Shown piece by piece: positions 28,690 through 36,749 of a stretch of 64,000 nt of DNA. The stretch is from positions 1 through 64,000 of the forward strand of contig CAJFOT010000033.1 of the NCBI GenBank assembly GCA_904397815.1. Direction: 5' to 3'. Within the stretch, counting starts at the first letter, position 1. Each line of letters opens with the position of its first letter. The stretch is from Candidatus Paralachnospira sangeri. GTDB lineage: Bacteria; Bacillota; Clostridia; Lachnospirales; Lachnospiraceae. The translations under genes were made by a program, and so were the position numbers. The notes under the pieces were generated by a model. It was not told where the DNA came from. It did no database searches and worked only from the letters and a program-made list of their open reading frames with translations.

Positions 28690-30399
28690 TTAACTCTCAC
28701 CGCCTTCCGTTCTGGCCTCAAATACTGCCAGAACCTGACGTCTGGCCTGTTCCAGATTTTCATATAATCGTTCTTTCAGTTCCGTGTTCCGGTCACGGTT
28801 CACATCATCAGCGATCACAATGTCCGAATCCAGGTGCTGGCGTACATATTCCAGCTCATCCAACATTTCCTTCTGGCTTACGCCATCTGCCCTGAAATCT
28901 GCCGCATGGTTGTATACCTGATAAATCAGTTCCTTATAGACCATCATGGCAGTTGTGACATTATCAGCTTCCGCAATATTGCCCATGGCCAGACTCACCA
29001 GGTCATTCCAGTAGTCCTGATAGCCGGTGTTGGCGTCTCCATACTTATTGGCTACGCCGATCCTGGAATAATATTCTGATATCTGAGACAGCTTTTCAGC
29101 CCGCTCGACCATATTCGCCTCCAGACTGCCAGATTCTGAGGCGATCCGCAGCCACTTGGCAGACATGGATTTATTGCCGCTGCTCTCATAGGAATAGAAA
29201 TAGGCCAGTCCCATCCGATAGGCAAACTCCTCATAGGCCGCCGTATTTTCCGCAAATATCTCTTCATTCTTCCTGTTTCCCGAACTGCTCTCATTCAGCA
29301 GCTGGCGCATCAGCTGGTCTTCTTCTGAAGTTAAATTGTCATCCGCCAGAAATACATTTTCCAACAGTTCCATCCAGGCGTCTGGCTGCCCGGGCTCCAG
29401 ACTGACCGCCTGGGCATAGGCCTGGGCCGCTTCCTCTTCTGTGGCGCTGCCCTCTCCCTCCAGCATATAAGAATCGTAACTGTTGGCTGTGATACTTTTC
29501 TGAGCCAGGCTGGTTCCCAGAGAAATGCCCGCGCATACCAGACAGAGAGCCGATGTGGCGAAAAAAAGGGTCAGTTTTTTCTTCCGCTGTCTGGTATTTT
29601 CAATGTCCAGATCCTGGTAATGCTCCAGGTCGTACATCAGCTGGGCACATGTCTGATACCGGTCTTCCGGTGAGGGGCTCGTGCATTTCAGTATAATCCG
29701 TTCCAGACCCGTAGACAGGGCAGGGTTGCGGCGGCGGATCCGGTAGTCCTGCCCCACCGCCGGACGTTCTCCTGTCAGAAGATGGTACATGGTAGCGCCC
29801 AGACAGTATATATCTGTTCTGGCGTCTGTCTGCCGGGCTGCGTCATACTGCTCGGGAGCCGCATATCCTCTGGTACCCAGACAGGTAGTATCTGCCGCAT
29901 TTCCCGATTTGTACTCCCGGGCTGTTCCAAAATCAAAGAGTACCACCGTTCCGTCAGGACGGAGCATCACATTGGACGGCTTCATATCCCGGTAGATAAT
30001 CGGAGGCACTCTGGAGTGAAGATATCCCAGCACATCGCAGAGCTGAATCGCCCACTCGATCACCATATCCTGGGGCTGGGTCCCCTCCTCTTCCAGTGTC
30101 CACTCCAGCGTATTTCCCTCTATATAATCCATGACGATCAGGAACCGACCTTCCTCGTCTATGACATCGATAATGCTGGGCAGATTAGGATGATTCAGCT
30201 TTTTCAGAATATTGGTTTCCGCGATCAGCCCCTGCTGTACTACCTCAAAATCCTGCACGCCGTCCTTGCGCACCTCTTTGATCGCCCACTGCTTGTTCGC
30301 CCGTTCATTCATCGCCAGGTAGACGATGCTCATGCCGCCCTGACCGATTTTATTCAGGATTTTATATTTTCCGTCTATTATGGTACCAATTTCCAGCAT
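28690..30399 (-). CDS. Membrane Ser/Thr protein kinase with TPR-like extracellular C-terminus
   Basis: KIGQGGMSIVYLA, AIKEV, IIYRDMKPSNVML, LFDFGTARE, GTRGYAAPEQ; TM LTLFFATSALCLVCAGISLG; no PASTA repeats. Confidence 0.92.
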   Translation of the reverse strand: MLEIGTIIDGKYKILNKIGQGGMSIVYLAMNERANKQWAIKEVRKDGVQDFEVVQQGLIAETNILKKLNHPNLPSIIDVIDEEGRFLIVMDYIEGNTLEWTLEEEGTQPQDMVIEWAIQLCDVLGYLHSRVPPIIYRDMKPSNVMLRPDGTVVLFDFGTAREYKSGNAADTTCLGTRGYAAPEQYDAARQTDARTDIYCLGATMYHLLTGERPAVGQDYRIRRRNPALSTGLERIILKCTSPSPEDRYQTCAQLMYDLEHYQDLDIENTRQRKKKLTLFFATSALCLVCAGISLGTSLAQKSITANSYDSYMLEGEGSATEEEAAQAYAQAVSLEPGQPDAWMELLENVFLADDNLTSEEDQLMRQLLNESSSGNRKNEEIFAENTAAYEEFAYRMGLAYFYSYESSGNKSMSAKWLRIASESGSLEANMVERAEKLSQISEYYSRIGVANKYGDANTGYQDYWNDLVSLAMGNIAEADNVTTAMMVYKELIYQVYNHAADFRADGVSQKEMLDELEYVRQHLDSDIVIADDVNRDRNTELKERLYENLEQARRQVLAVFEARTEGGES

Positions 30400-30412
30400 A
30401 TCCCTGCTCCCC

Positions 30413-31180
30413 CTAATATACATGAATCAGTGCCGCTGAAATATTGTCTTCCTCACGGCGGCTTTTGTTTAATTCAATCATCGAACGCAGGTTGTCACTC
30501 ATAGACTGCTCAGACCCCACCACCATCGGACCCAGCTTTTCCAGCATCTCCTGCCGGCTGATCTGATGCCGGAAGCCGTCGCTGCAAAGCAGGAAGCTGC
30601 AAGGCGTTTCAATATTCCCCATGTAAAAATCCGGATCGATTACTGTCGAAGCACCGACGCACTGGAGCAGCACATTCCTTCGTGGATCACGCCGGGCCTT
30701 CTCCGGGGTCAGCCTGCCTAGATCCATCTCCTGCTGGATGACCGTCTGGTCCTTCGTCAACTGCCGTATGGAAGTATTCAGCAGATAAGCCCTTGAATCG
30801 CCAACGTTAATCACATAATACATATTTCCCACTACCAGCAATGCCACAACGGTGGTTCCCAGCTTTACACGGTGCTCTCTGCTGTAGGCGCCCAGCCGGC
30901 AGTTGGCCTCATAGATCAGCTGTTCCCAGTTTTTCTTCAAAATCTCCGGCACAATTCCCCTGTATAATATATCGGGGAATTCCTTTTCAAACCACCCTGA
31001 AAGTATCCGGATCAGAGAGGCACTGGCCAGCTCTCCTTTCGCCAGCCCTCCCATTCCGTCACATACAGCCGCGAAGCAGACCTTTCCGCAATCCGTCCGG
31101 GCTGTTTTGATCATCAGGGCATCCTGATTGATTTGTTTTTTAATGCCGGCATCACTGCAGGCAGCTGTCATAAAATTCAT
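30413..31180 (-). CDS. PP2C-family Ser/Thr protein phosphatase
   Basis: AAVCDGMGGLAKGELAS, INVGDSRAYLL, LLCSDGFRHQIS, DNISAALIHVY; ATG at 31180 in RBS context (track ORF starts at 31207). Confidence 0.92.
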   Translation of the reverse strand: MNFMTAACSDAGIKKQINQDALMIKTARTDCGKVCFAAVCDGMGGLAKGELASASLIRILSGWFEKEFPDILYRGIVPEILKKNWEQLIYEANCRLGAYSREHRVKLGTTVVALLVVGNMYYVINVGDSRAYLLNTSIRQLTKDQTVIQQEMDLGRLTPEKARRDPRRNVLLQCVGASTVIDPDFYMGNIETPCSFLLCSDGFRHQISRQEMLEKLGPMVVGSEQSMSDNLRSMIELNKSRREEDNISAALIHVY

Positions 31181-31643
31181 CTTCTCATCTCCATCCTGGC
31201 ATGACATCCTCCCACGCCTGAAAAAGCGGGAGGTATTCTCACGCTCAGACAGGCAATCGGTTCCCGTTCGATCGTATCAATGTACGAAGACTAATTCCGT
31301 GGGCCCGTTCATATACTGAAATTTTTCGTTCCGCAGTTTAGGCAAATCTGTCTGCCCGCAAAAATCTGTCTTTACAAGTTTTTTGCCATGTTCTTCAGAC
31401 ATCATATTGTAATTAGGCATTACACTTCTTAATTCAGCTGCTTGGCTGATTATATTTTGACTTGTATTCTTGCTGGAAGAGGATAAAAATGCAGGAATCC
31501 TGCCATGAGTTGGTTAAAGATATAAACGAATAGTGTTTCCATTATTATACATATTTTTACTTTATCTGGCAATATAATATTTCGGCAGATTTCTAAAATT
31601 TATATAAATATTTTAATAGACTTAAGAAATGTCTTCAATGTTA

Positions 31644-31671
31644 TTGCATAATTGAAAAAAAGCGCTATAAT
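31644..31671 (+). promoter_or_regulatory. Promoter of the HMA-domain gene
   Basis: TTGCAT-N16-TATAAT. Confidence 0.65.
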
Positions 31672-31684
31672 AAGAATCAGATAG

Positions 31685-31698
31685 TTAGTTTTAGCTAA
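31685..31698. promoter_or_regulatory. Candidate DtxR/IdeR-like operator
   Basis: TTAG-TTTTAG-CTAA, the same 4-6-4 geometry as TTAGGTTAGCCTAA; just downstream of the predicted start of transcription. Confidence 0.45.
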
Positions 31699-31735
31699 TT
31701 TTGTGTTGGATTTCTGCAAAAAGGAGGCCCGTAAC

Positions 31736-32089
31736 ATGGCTACATTCATTATTTGTCTGATTTTACTCTGCATCTGTATTTTTTCCGTCAAAAGCTATAT
31801 GAAGAAGCTTTCCAGAGGCTGCTGCGGCGCGGACAGCGGCAGGGGGCCGAAGAAAATCCGCATCACAGATAAGGATGTTTCCCATTATCCCTATCAGACC
31901 CGGCTGACTGTGGAGGGCATGACATGCCAGAACTGTACCACCAGAGTGGAGAATGCTCTGAACAGCCTGGGCGGGGTCTGGGCCAGTGCGGATCTGTCGA
32001 AAAATCAGGTACAGATCCGGATGAAGGAAGAGATTCCGGAAGATAAGCTGAAAGAAGTGATCCGTCAGACTGGCTATATCGCCTATTAG
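31736..32089 (+). CDS. Membrane-anchored heavy-metal-associated (HMA) domain protein
   Basis: N-terminal TM then RGCCGADSG, HMA motif GMTCQNCTTRVENAL; RBS AAGGAGG. Confidence 0.85.
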   Translation: MATFIICLILLCICIFSVKSYMKKLSRGCCGADSGRGPKKIRITDKDVSHYPYQTRLTVEGMTCQNCTTRVENALNSLGGVWASADLSKNQVQIRMKEEIPEDKLKEVIRQTGYIAY

Positions 32090-32133
32090 CCATAAAGGCA
32101 CCGCTGCAGCGGTGCCTTTATGGCTTTTCTTTT
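32088..32133. terminator. Perfect palindromic bidirectional terminator
   Basis: AGCCATAAAGGCACCGCTGCAGCGGTGCCTTTATGGCT (38-nt perfect palindrome, 32088..32125) then TTTTCTTTT. Confidence 0.88.
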
Positions 32134-32155
32134 CCCTGTCTGTTACGGTGCCTGT

Positions 32156-32908
32156 TTATTTCTTCCGCACATTTGCCGCAGAAGCGCCGGCGCCGCTTTT
32201 GTTTTCATTCTGCCGGATAGTCACCTGAATGCGCCGCTGTACCTCCGCCGCGATCTCCAGGGATTTCATCCCTTTATATTCCTCGTAGTACAGAGGAGGC
32301 AGGAAATGAACCTGGACCGTCACCTTCTCGATGGAGCGGGTGTCAAAGGGCTTATAGCTGTCGATCAGGGCCACCGGCACAATGGGGCATTTGGCGTTGA
32401 TTGCGCTTTTAAATGTGCCGCCCTTAAATTCCTGCACCTGATTCTGCTGCCTGGAACGGGTACCTTCGGCGAATATCACATAGTTTCTCCCCTCCAGCAC
32501 TTCTTTGGTCATCTGGCGGATCACAGCCACGGAGGCCCGGATGTCCTCCCGGTCAATGGCCTGGGCTTTCATCAGAATCCTGATCTGCTTCACAAAAAAT
32601 ATATTGGACACTTCCTTCTTCATCACCACTGTAAAGGGATGGGGACAGCATTCCAGAAGGGAAAGAACATCGAACATCCCCTGATGATTCGGGAACATGA
32701 CATATCCCATTTTTTCAGGCAGATTTTCTATGCCGTGGGCATCTATGGTTACCCGGCCGGCCCGGTTTGCGTTTTTCGTAATTTTTTTCAGCAGCGCAAA
32801 CTTTTCAGCCTCCGTGTGCCGGTCATTTTTCCCCCAGCTCCAGATCTGAAAAAACCAGTAAGGGGCAATCCAGATCAGTTTGATCACCATCAGCGCGATC
32901 CGTTTCAT
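32156..32908 (-). CDS. plsC: 1-acyl-sn-glycerol-3-phosphate acyltransferase
   Basis: MFPNHQGMFDVLSL (NHxxxxD), FAEGTRSR. Confidence 0.9.
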   Translation of the reverse strand: MKRIALMVIKLIWIAPYWFFQIWSWGKNDRHTEAEKFALLKKITKNANRAGRVTIDAHGIENLPEKMGYVMFPNHQGMFDVLSLLECCPHPFTVVMKKEVSNIFFVKQIRILMKAQAIDREDIRASVAVIRQMTKEVLEGRNYVIFAEGTRSRQQNQVQEFKGGTFKSAINAKCPIVPVALIDSYKPFDTRSIEKVTVQVHFLPPLYYEEYKGMKSLEIAAEVQRRIQVTIRQNENKSGAGASAANVRKK

Positions 32909-32930
32909 GACTTTTTGTCTCCTTTGTCTC

Positions 32931-33842
32931 TTATTCTATTGTATCCGTCCAGGCGGAATCCATTCTTCTGTATGCCAGCAGCAGGTCTACCATTCTCCCG
33001 TAGCTTCTCACCCCGTCCTCCTGGCTGTTGATCTTCAGATAGACGTCATTCAGATCCTGGGATACCTCTGCGACTGCTCCGTCATAGGACTCCCAGAAGG
33101 CATCGTCAGCCAGCAGATCCTCTCTGGCACGCCGGCAGAGCTGGCTGTAAATCTCCCGGTAGGCATCCGTCTCTCCCGCGTTCCACAGGGCAGCCATAGC
33201 ATAAGTATATGCCAGCATATGTCCGCTGTACTGAAACTGGGGCTGGCCGGAGCAGACGCAGGCCAGCCATGCGATAAAGTTCGCCTCATCCTCCCGCATA
33301 TAGCCTTTCAGATGAGACAGCTCATGGCAGAGGGTGGACGGAATATTAAACATCGGCATATCCTGATTATAGTTGGCCTCTATTGTAAAGGGGCTGTATA
33401 CCCCCATAATCATGCCGCGGGACAGCGCCTCCAGCTCTTCCGTCGATCCGCTGACAGTCGGAAATCCCTCCGTCTCAGAAAAAGGCGTACGGTAATAATT
33501 AATTCCGCAGAACAGGGTAAAAAGCAGAAGCAGAATGCCCGCCGCCATGGAAACTGATGCGCAGTAACGGCGCAGAAGCGCAGCCCCTCCCCCTTTTCTG
33601 AACATTTTCACAACAGTGTATGCCACATAAACAATCAGCCAGGCCACCAGCAGATAAACACCAATTTCCGCCGCGCTGAATGGAAACAGGGAAAAGAAGC
33701 CGCCCACTGCCGCTGCCATTTTCCTGTAAATCACATCTGTATACCAGTCAGCAAATCCCGGTATGCATCTGGCCATAACCTGCAGAACCAGCGCTGCTCC
33801 CACCGTCAGTCCGGCTGCCTTCCATCTTGTCCTCTCCTTCAT
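32931..33842 (-). CDS. DUF3810-like membrane metalloprotease-like protein
   Basis: N-terminal TMs; HELSHLKGYMREDEANFIAWLAC. Confidence 0.8.
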   Translation of the reverse strand: MKERTRWKAAGLTVGAALVLQVMARCIPGFADWYTDVIYRKMAAAVGGFFSLFPFSAAEIGVYLLVAWLIVYVAYTVVKMFRKGGGAALLRRYCASVSMAAGILLLLFTLFCGINYYRTPFSETEGFPTVSGSTEELEALSRGMIMGVYSPFTIEANYNQDMPMFNIPSTLCHELSHLKGYMREDEANFIAWLACVCSGQPQFQYSGHMLAYTYAMAALWNAGETDAYREIYSQLCRRAREDLLADDAFWESYDGAVAEVSQDLNDVYLKINSQEDGVRSYGRMVDLLLAYRRMDSAWTDTIE

Positions 33843-33959
33843 TTGTGCCCCTGCTCTCTGCTGTGCAATTTTTGATCAATATGATCTGTCTCCTGTGATT
33901 ATAGTAACACAAATATTTCTTTTTTGACATACACTAATAAAAAACAGGATTGTAAAATT

Positions 33960-34208
33960 ATGCGTATTTGGTCACAATTTCCTTTTCGGGATAACCGGGG
34001 ATGCCCTTCCTGCGGTTCCGGCCGCCCCAGGCCGCCCCACCCGGGCCCTCAGCCGCCCAGGCCGCCTCATCCCACTCCCGGACCCAGACCGCCTTTCCCA
34101 GGGCCTCGTCCGCCTCATCCGGGGCACAGACCACCTCATCCGGGACACAGGCCGCCTCGCCCGGGGCATGGAACATCCGGTAATCCCTGGCCCTTTGACT
34201 GGGATTAA
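33960..34208 (+). CDS. Short Pro/His/Gly-rich repetitive protein
   Basis: MRIWSQFPFRDNRGCPSCGSGRPRPPHPGPQPPRPP...HPGHRPPHPGHRPPRPGHGTSGNPWPFDWD; low complexity leaves several frames open. Confidence 0.5.
   Translation: MRIWSQFPFRDNRGCPSCGSGRPRPPHPGPQPPRPPHPTPGPRPPFPGPRPPHPGHRPPHPGHRPPRPGHGTSGNPWPFDWD
34110..34172 (+). repeat. Three 21-bp tandem repeats encoding PPHPGHR-type units
   Basis: CCGCCTCATCCGGGGCACAGA / CCACCTCATCCGGGACACAGG / CCGCCTCGCCCGGGGCATGGA. Confidence 0.85.
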
Positions 34209-34227
34209 AAATATATGATATGATAAC

Positions 34228-34256
34228 TGCCGGGATCGGAACAATGGTCCCGGCAG
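34228..34256. terminator. Hairpin between convergent genes
   Basis: CTGCCGGGA-tcggaacaatgg(t)-TCCCGGCAG; no strong T-tract. Confidence 0.5.
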
Positions 34257-34278
34257 TCTGATACATACATTTCAGATA

Positions 34279-35217
34279 TCACCTGTTCTCCTTGCTTTTC
34301 TCAGTTTCTCTAAAACGCTTTTCTCCCCACCAGCCGGGAATCAATGTTCCCAGCAGCACTGTTGTTCTGCTGTCCAGTTCCTCCAGAATCTCAATCTCTT
34401 TGCTGTTCTGATCCAGCTGCATCATATATTCCCGGCAGGCACCGCAGGGCAGTCCCACACTGCCGTCAGGCATCACAGCCACCAGCTTCCTGATCCTGCT
34501 TTCGCCGTTTGTAATCATATTGGCTATAGCATTTCTCTCGGCGCACATGCCCAGTGAAGATGCCGTGTCGATACAGACGCCCACATATATATGGCCTGCC
34601 TCTGTCATCAACGCCGCTGCTACCCCTCCCGCACTGATAAAAGGAGAGATTTCCCGGCTTCTCTGCACCTTTCTGGCCGCAATATACAGTCGGTCCCATA
34701 TCCCGTCATACCGGGACAGCGCTATTTTCTCCATCCGCTTTACAAAATCATCTTTTCCATCACAATATCCTTCGATATCACAGGGAAACCTTTCTGCCAG
34801 CTGCTTTTTCAGCCGTCCGTATTCCTCCTGCACCTGCCGGCTGTCTCTTAAATAATCACGGAAAGCCAGATGGCGTCTGATATTTTCTTCATCTTCCCAG
34901 GAAAAAATATGCACCTGATGCGTTCTCTCATCCCCTCCTTTTCGAAGATAACGTCTGCCCGCGATTCCAAATTCTCCCAGATATTCATATCCTGCTCTTT
35001 CAAAAACGGCCGCCTTCTCATCTGCTTTCTCCAGACTTTTTACTACCGGCATTATATCAATAATCGGTTTTGCTGCCAGCCCCGGAACAGAAGTGCTCCC
35101 GATATGGTAAATGGTGATACAATTATCTCCCAGAATCATCTGGATGCGCTTTGCTTCTTCCTGATAGCGCCGGGGCCATTCCGGCTGATAGTCGGTTACA
35201 ATTACATGCTGTGCCAT
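34279..35217 (-). CDS. GrpB-family (UPF0157) nucleotidyltransferase-like domain fused to a cytidine deaminase-like domain
   Basis: N-term VTDYQPEWPRRYQEEAKRI...IYHIGSTSVPGLAAKPIIDIMPVV; C-term GMCAERNAIANMI...PCGACREYMMQL. Confidence 0.88.
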   Translation of the reverse strand: MAQHVIVTDYQPEWPRRYQEEAKRIQMILGDNCITIYHIGSTSVPGLAAKPIIDIMPVVKSLEKADEKAAVFERAGYEYLGEFGIAGRRYLRKGGDERTHQVHIFSWEDEENIRRHLAFRDYLRDSRQVQEEYGRLKKQLAERFPCDIEGYCDGKDDFVKRMEKIALSRYDGIWDRLYIAARKVQRSREISPFISAGGVAAALMTEAGHIYVGVCIDTASSLGMCAERNAIANMITNGESRIRKLVAVMPDGSVGLPCGACREYMMQLDQNSKEIEILEELDSRTTVLLGTLIPGWWGEKRFRETEKSKENR

Positions 35218-35335
35218 TCATTTATCCTCTCTTATATTCACAAATCTTTTATTTCAATCCCGGCATAAAAATTTTCCATCCACATAGGAATAATATAACA
35301 AATCACACTGCCTTCAGGCAGGGAAAGGCAGAATT

Positions 35336-36739
35336 ATGGCGCATATGGCAGAATGGATCAGTTGGCTGAACAGTCAGATCAGCCGTTTCGTATGGGGGCC
35401 GGTGATGCTGGCCTGCTTTCTGTCTGTGGGGCTGATGTTTACAGTCCGCACCGGATTTTTTCAGGTGACCCGCATCCGCCTGTGGTTTCGCAAAACCATC
35501 ATCGCCTGTTTCTGTGACCGGTCTGTCCGGAAATCCGGGGATATTCATTCTCTCTCTCAGTTCCAGTCTCTCTGTACGGTCCTGGCTGCCGCTGCCGGCA
35601 CCGGCAATATCATCGGGGTCGCCGCCGCCATCACTGTCGGCGGACCCGGAGCCATTTTCTGGATGTGGCTTTCTTCCTTTCTGGGCATGATGACCAGCTA
35701 CGGAGAAAATGTCCTGGGCATTTGCTACCGGAGCCGTGACAGCCGCGGCACATGGAGGGGCGGCCCCATGGCCTACATGGAACAGGGACTGGGATGCCGG
35801 TGGATAGCTGTTCTTTTCGCTGTTTTCTGCACTCTGGCCTCTTTCGGCATCGGCAACATGGCGCAGGCCAATTCCATTGCCGGGGCCCTCTCCTCCAGCT
35901 TCCGGATTCCTGCGCCGGCCACGGCGCTGGCAGTATCCCTTCTTCTGTGCGGCGTCATGATGGGCGGCCTGCGCCGGATCGGCTCTGTCACAGAAAAGCT
36001 GGTTCCCTTTATGTCCTGTCTCTACATCGCCGGCGCCGGGCTGGTCATTTTCACTCACATCCATGCCCTCCCGGCAGCGCTGGCATCCATTTTCCGGGAA
36101 GCTTTCAATCTGCAGGCAGGTGCCGGCGGCATCGGAGGATACGGCATCATGACCGCTATGCGGGTCGGCATTTCCCGGGGCGTATTTACCAATGAAGCCG
36201 GTATGGGCAGTTCTGTCATCGTCCATGCCGCCTCTGACATCAGGGAACCTGCGGAACAGGGAATGTGGGGCATATTCGAAGTATTTGCCGACACGATAGT
36301 CGTATGTTCCCTGACAGCCCTGGCAATTCTGACCTCCGGTGTTTACGACCAGCAGACTTATGCCCAGGCGCTGGGCAGTCCGGCGCTCCAGCTGCTGCCC
36401 TCCGCGGCAGAACTGACTGGCAGCGCCTTTTCCACTGTATTCGGCCGGGGCGGCGGCGTATTCATCAGTATTTCCGTCACTCTGTTCGCCTTCTCTACCC
36501 TGATCGGCTGGTCTTACTACGGACAGCAGTCGGTGGTATATCTTCTGGGAGACCGTTTTGCCCCGGTCTACCAGGTTCTCTTTTCCGCAGCGGCAGCCGT
36601 GGGATGCCTGGCCGGCCTCCAGCTGGTATGGGACATCTCAGATACCTTTAACGGCCTGATGGCCATCCCCAACCTGGCAGCAGTCACCCTTCTCAGCGGT
36701 AAGGTAATCCAGGTCACCAAAGATTATCTGAAAAAGTAA
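35336..36739 (+). CDS. Sodium:alanine/glycine symporter, second copy
   Basis: FQSLCTVLAAAAGTGNIIGVAAAITVGGPGAIFWMWLSSFLGMMTSYGENVLG; GVFTNEAGMGSSVIVHA. Confidence 0.93.
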   Translation: MAHMAEWISWLNSQISRFVWGPVMLACFLSVGLMFTVRTGFFQVTRIRLWFRKTIIACFCDRSVRKSGDIHSLSQFQSLCTVLAAAAGTGNIIGVAAAITVGGPGAIFWMWLSSFLGMMTSYGENVLGICYRSRDSRGTWRGGPMAYMEQGLGCRWIAVLFAVFCTLASFGIGNMAQANSIAGALSSSFRIPAPATALAVSLLLCGVMMGGLRRIGSVTEKLVPFMSCLYIAGAGLVIFTHIHALPAALASIFREAFNLQAGAGGIGGYGIMTAMRVGISRGVFTNEAGMGSSVIVHAASDIREPAEQGMWGIFEVFADTIVVCSLTALAILTSGVYDQQTYAQALGSPALQLLPSAAELTGSAFSTVFGRGGGVFISISVTLFAFSTLIGWSYYGQQSVVYLLGDRFAPVYQVLFSAAAAVGCLAGLQLVWDISDTFNGLMAIPNLAAVTLLSGKVIQVTKDYLKK

Positions 36740-36749
36740 CAGCACCCGG

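Noticed and set aside
34110-34172. CRISPR-like repeat
   Set aside because: Contiguous 21-bp coding repeats with no spacers.
33958-34266. Minus-strand and alternative-frame ORFs over the Pro-rich repeat
   Set aside because: Low-complexity DNA keeps several frames open; only the plus frame starting at 33960 has a plausible head and tail.
35280-35340. Glycine riboswitch before the second alanine/glycine symporter
   Set aside because: Short upstream region lacks the conserved glycine aptamer core.
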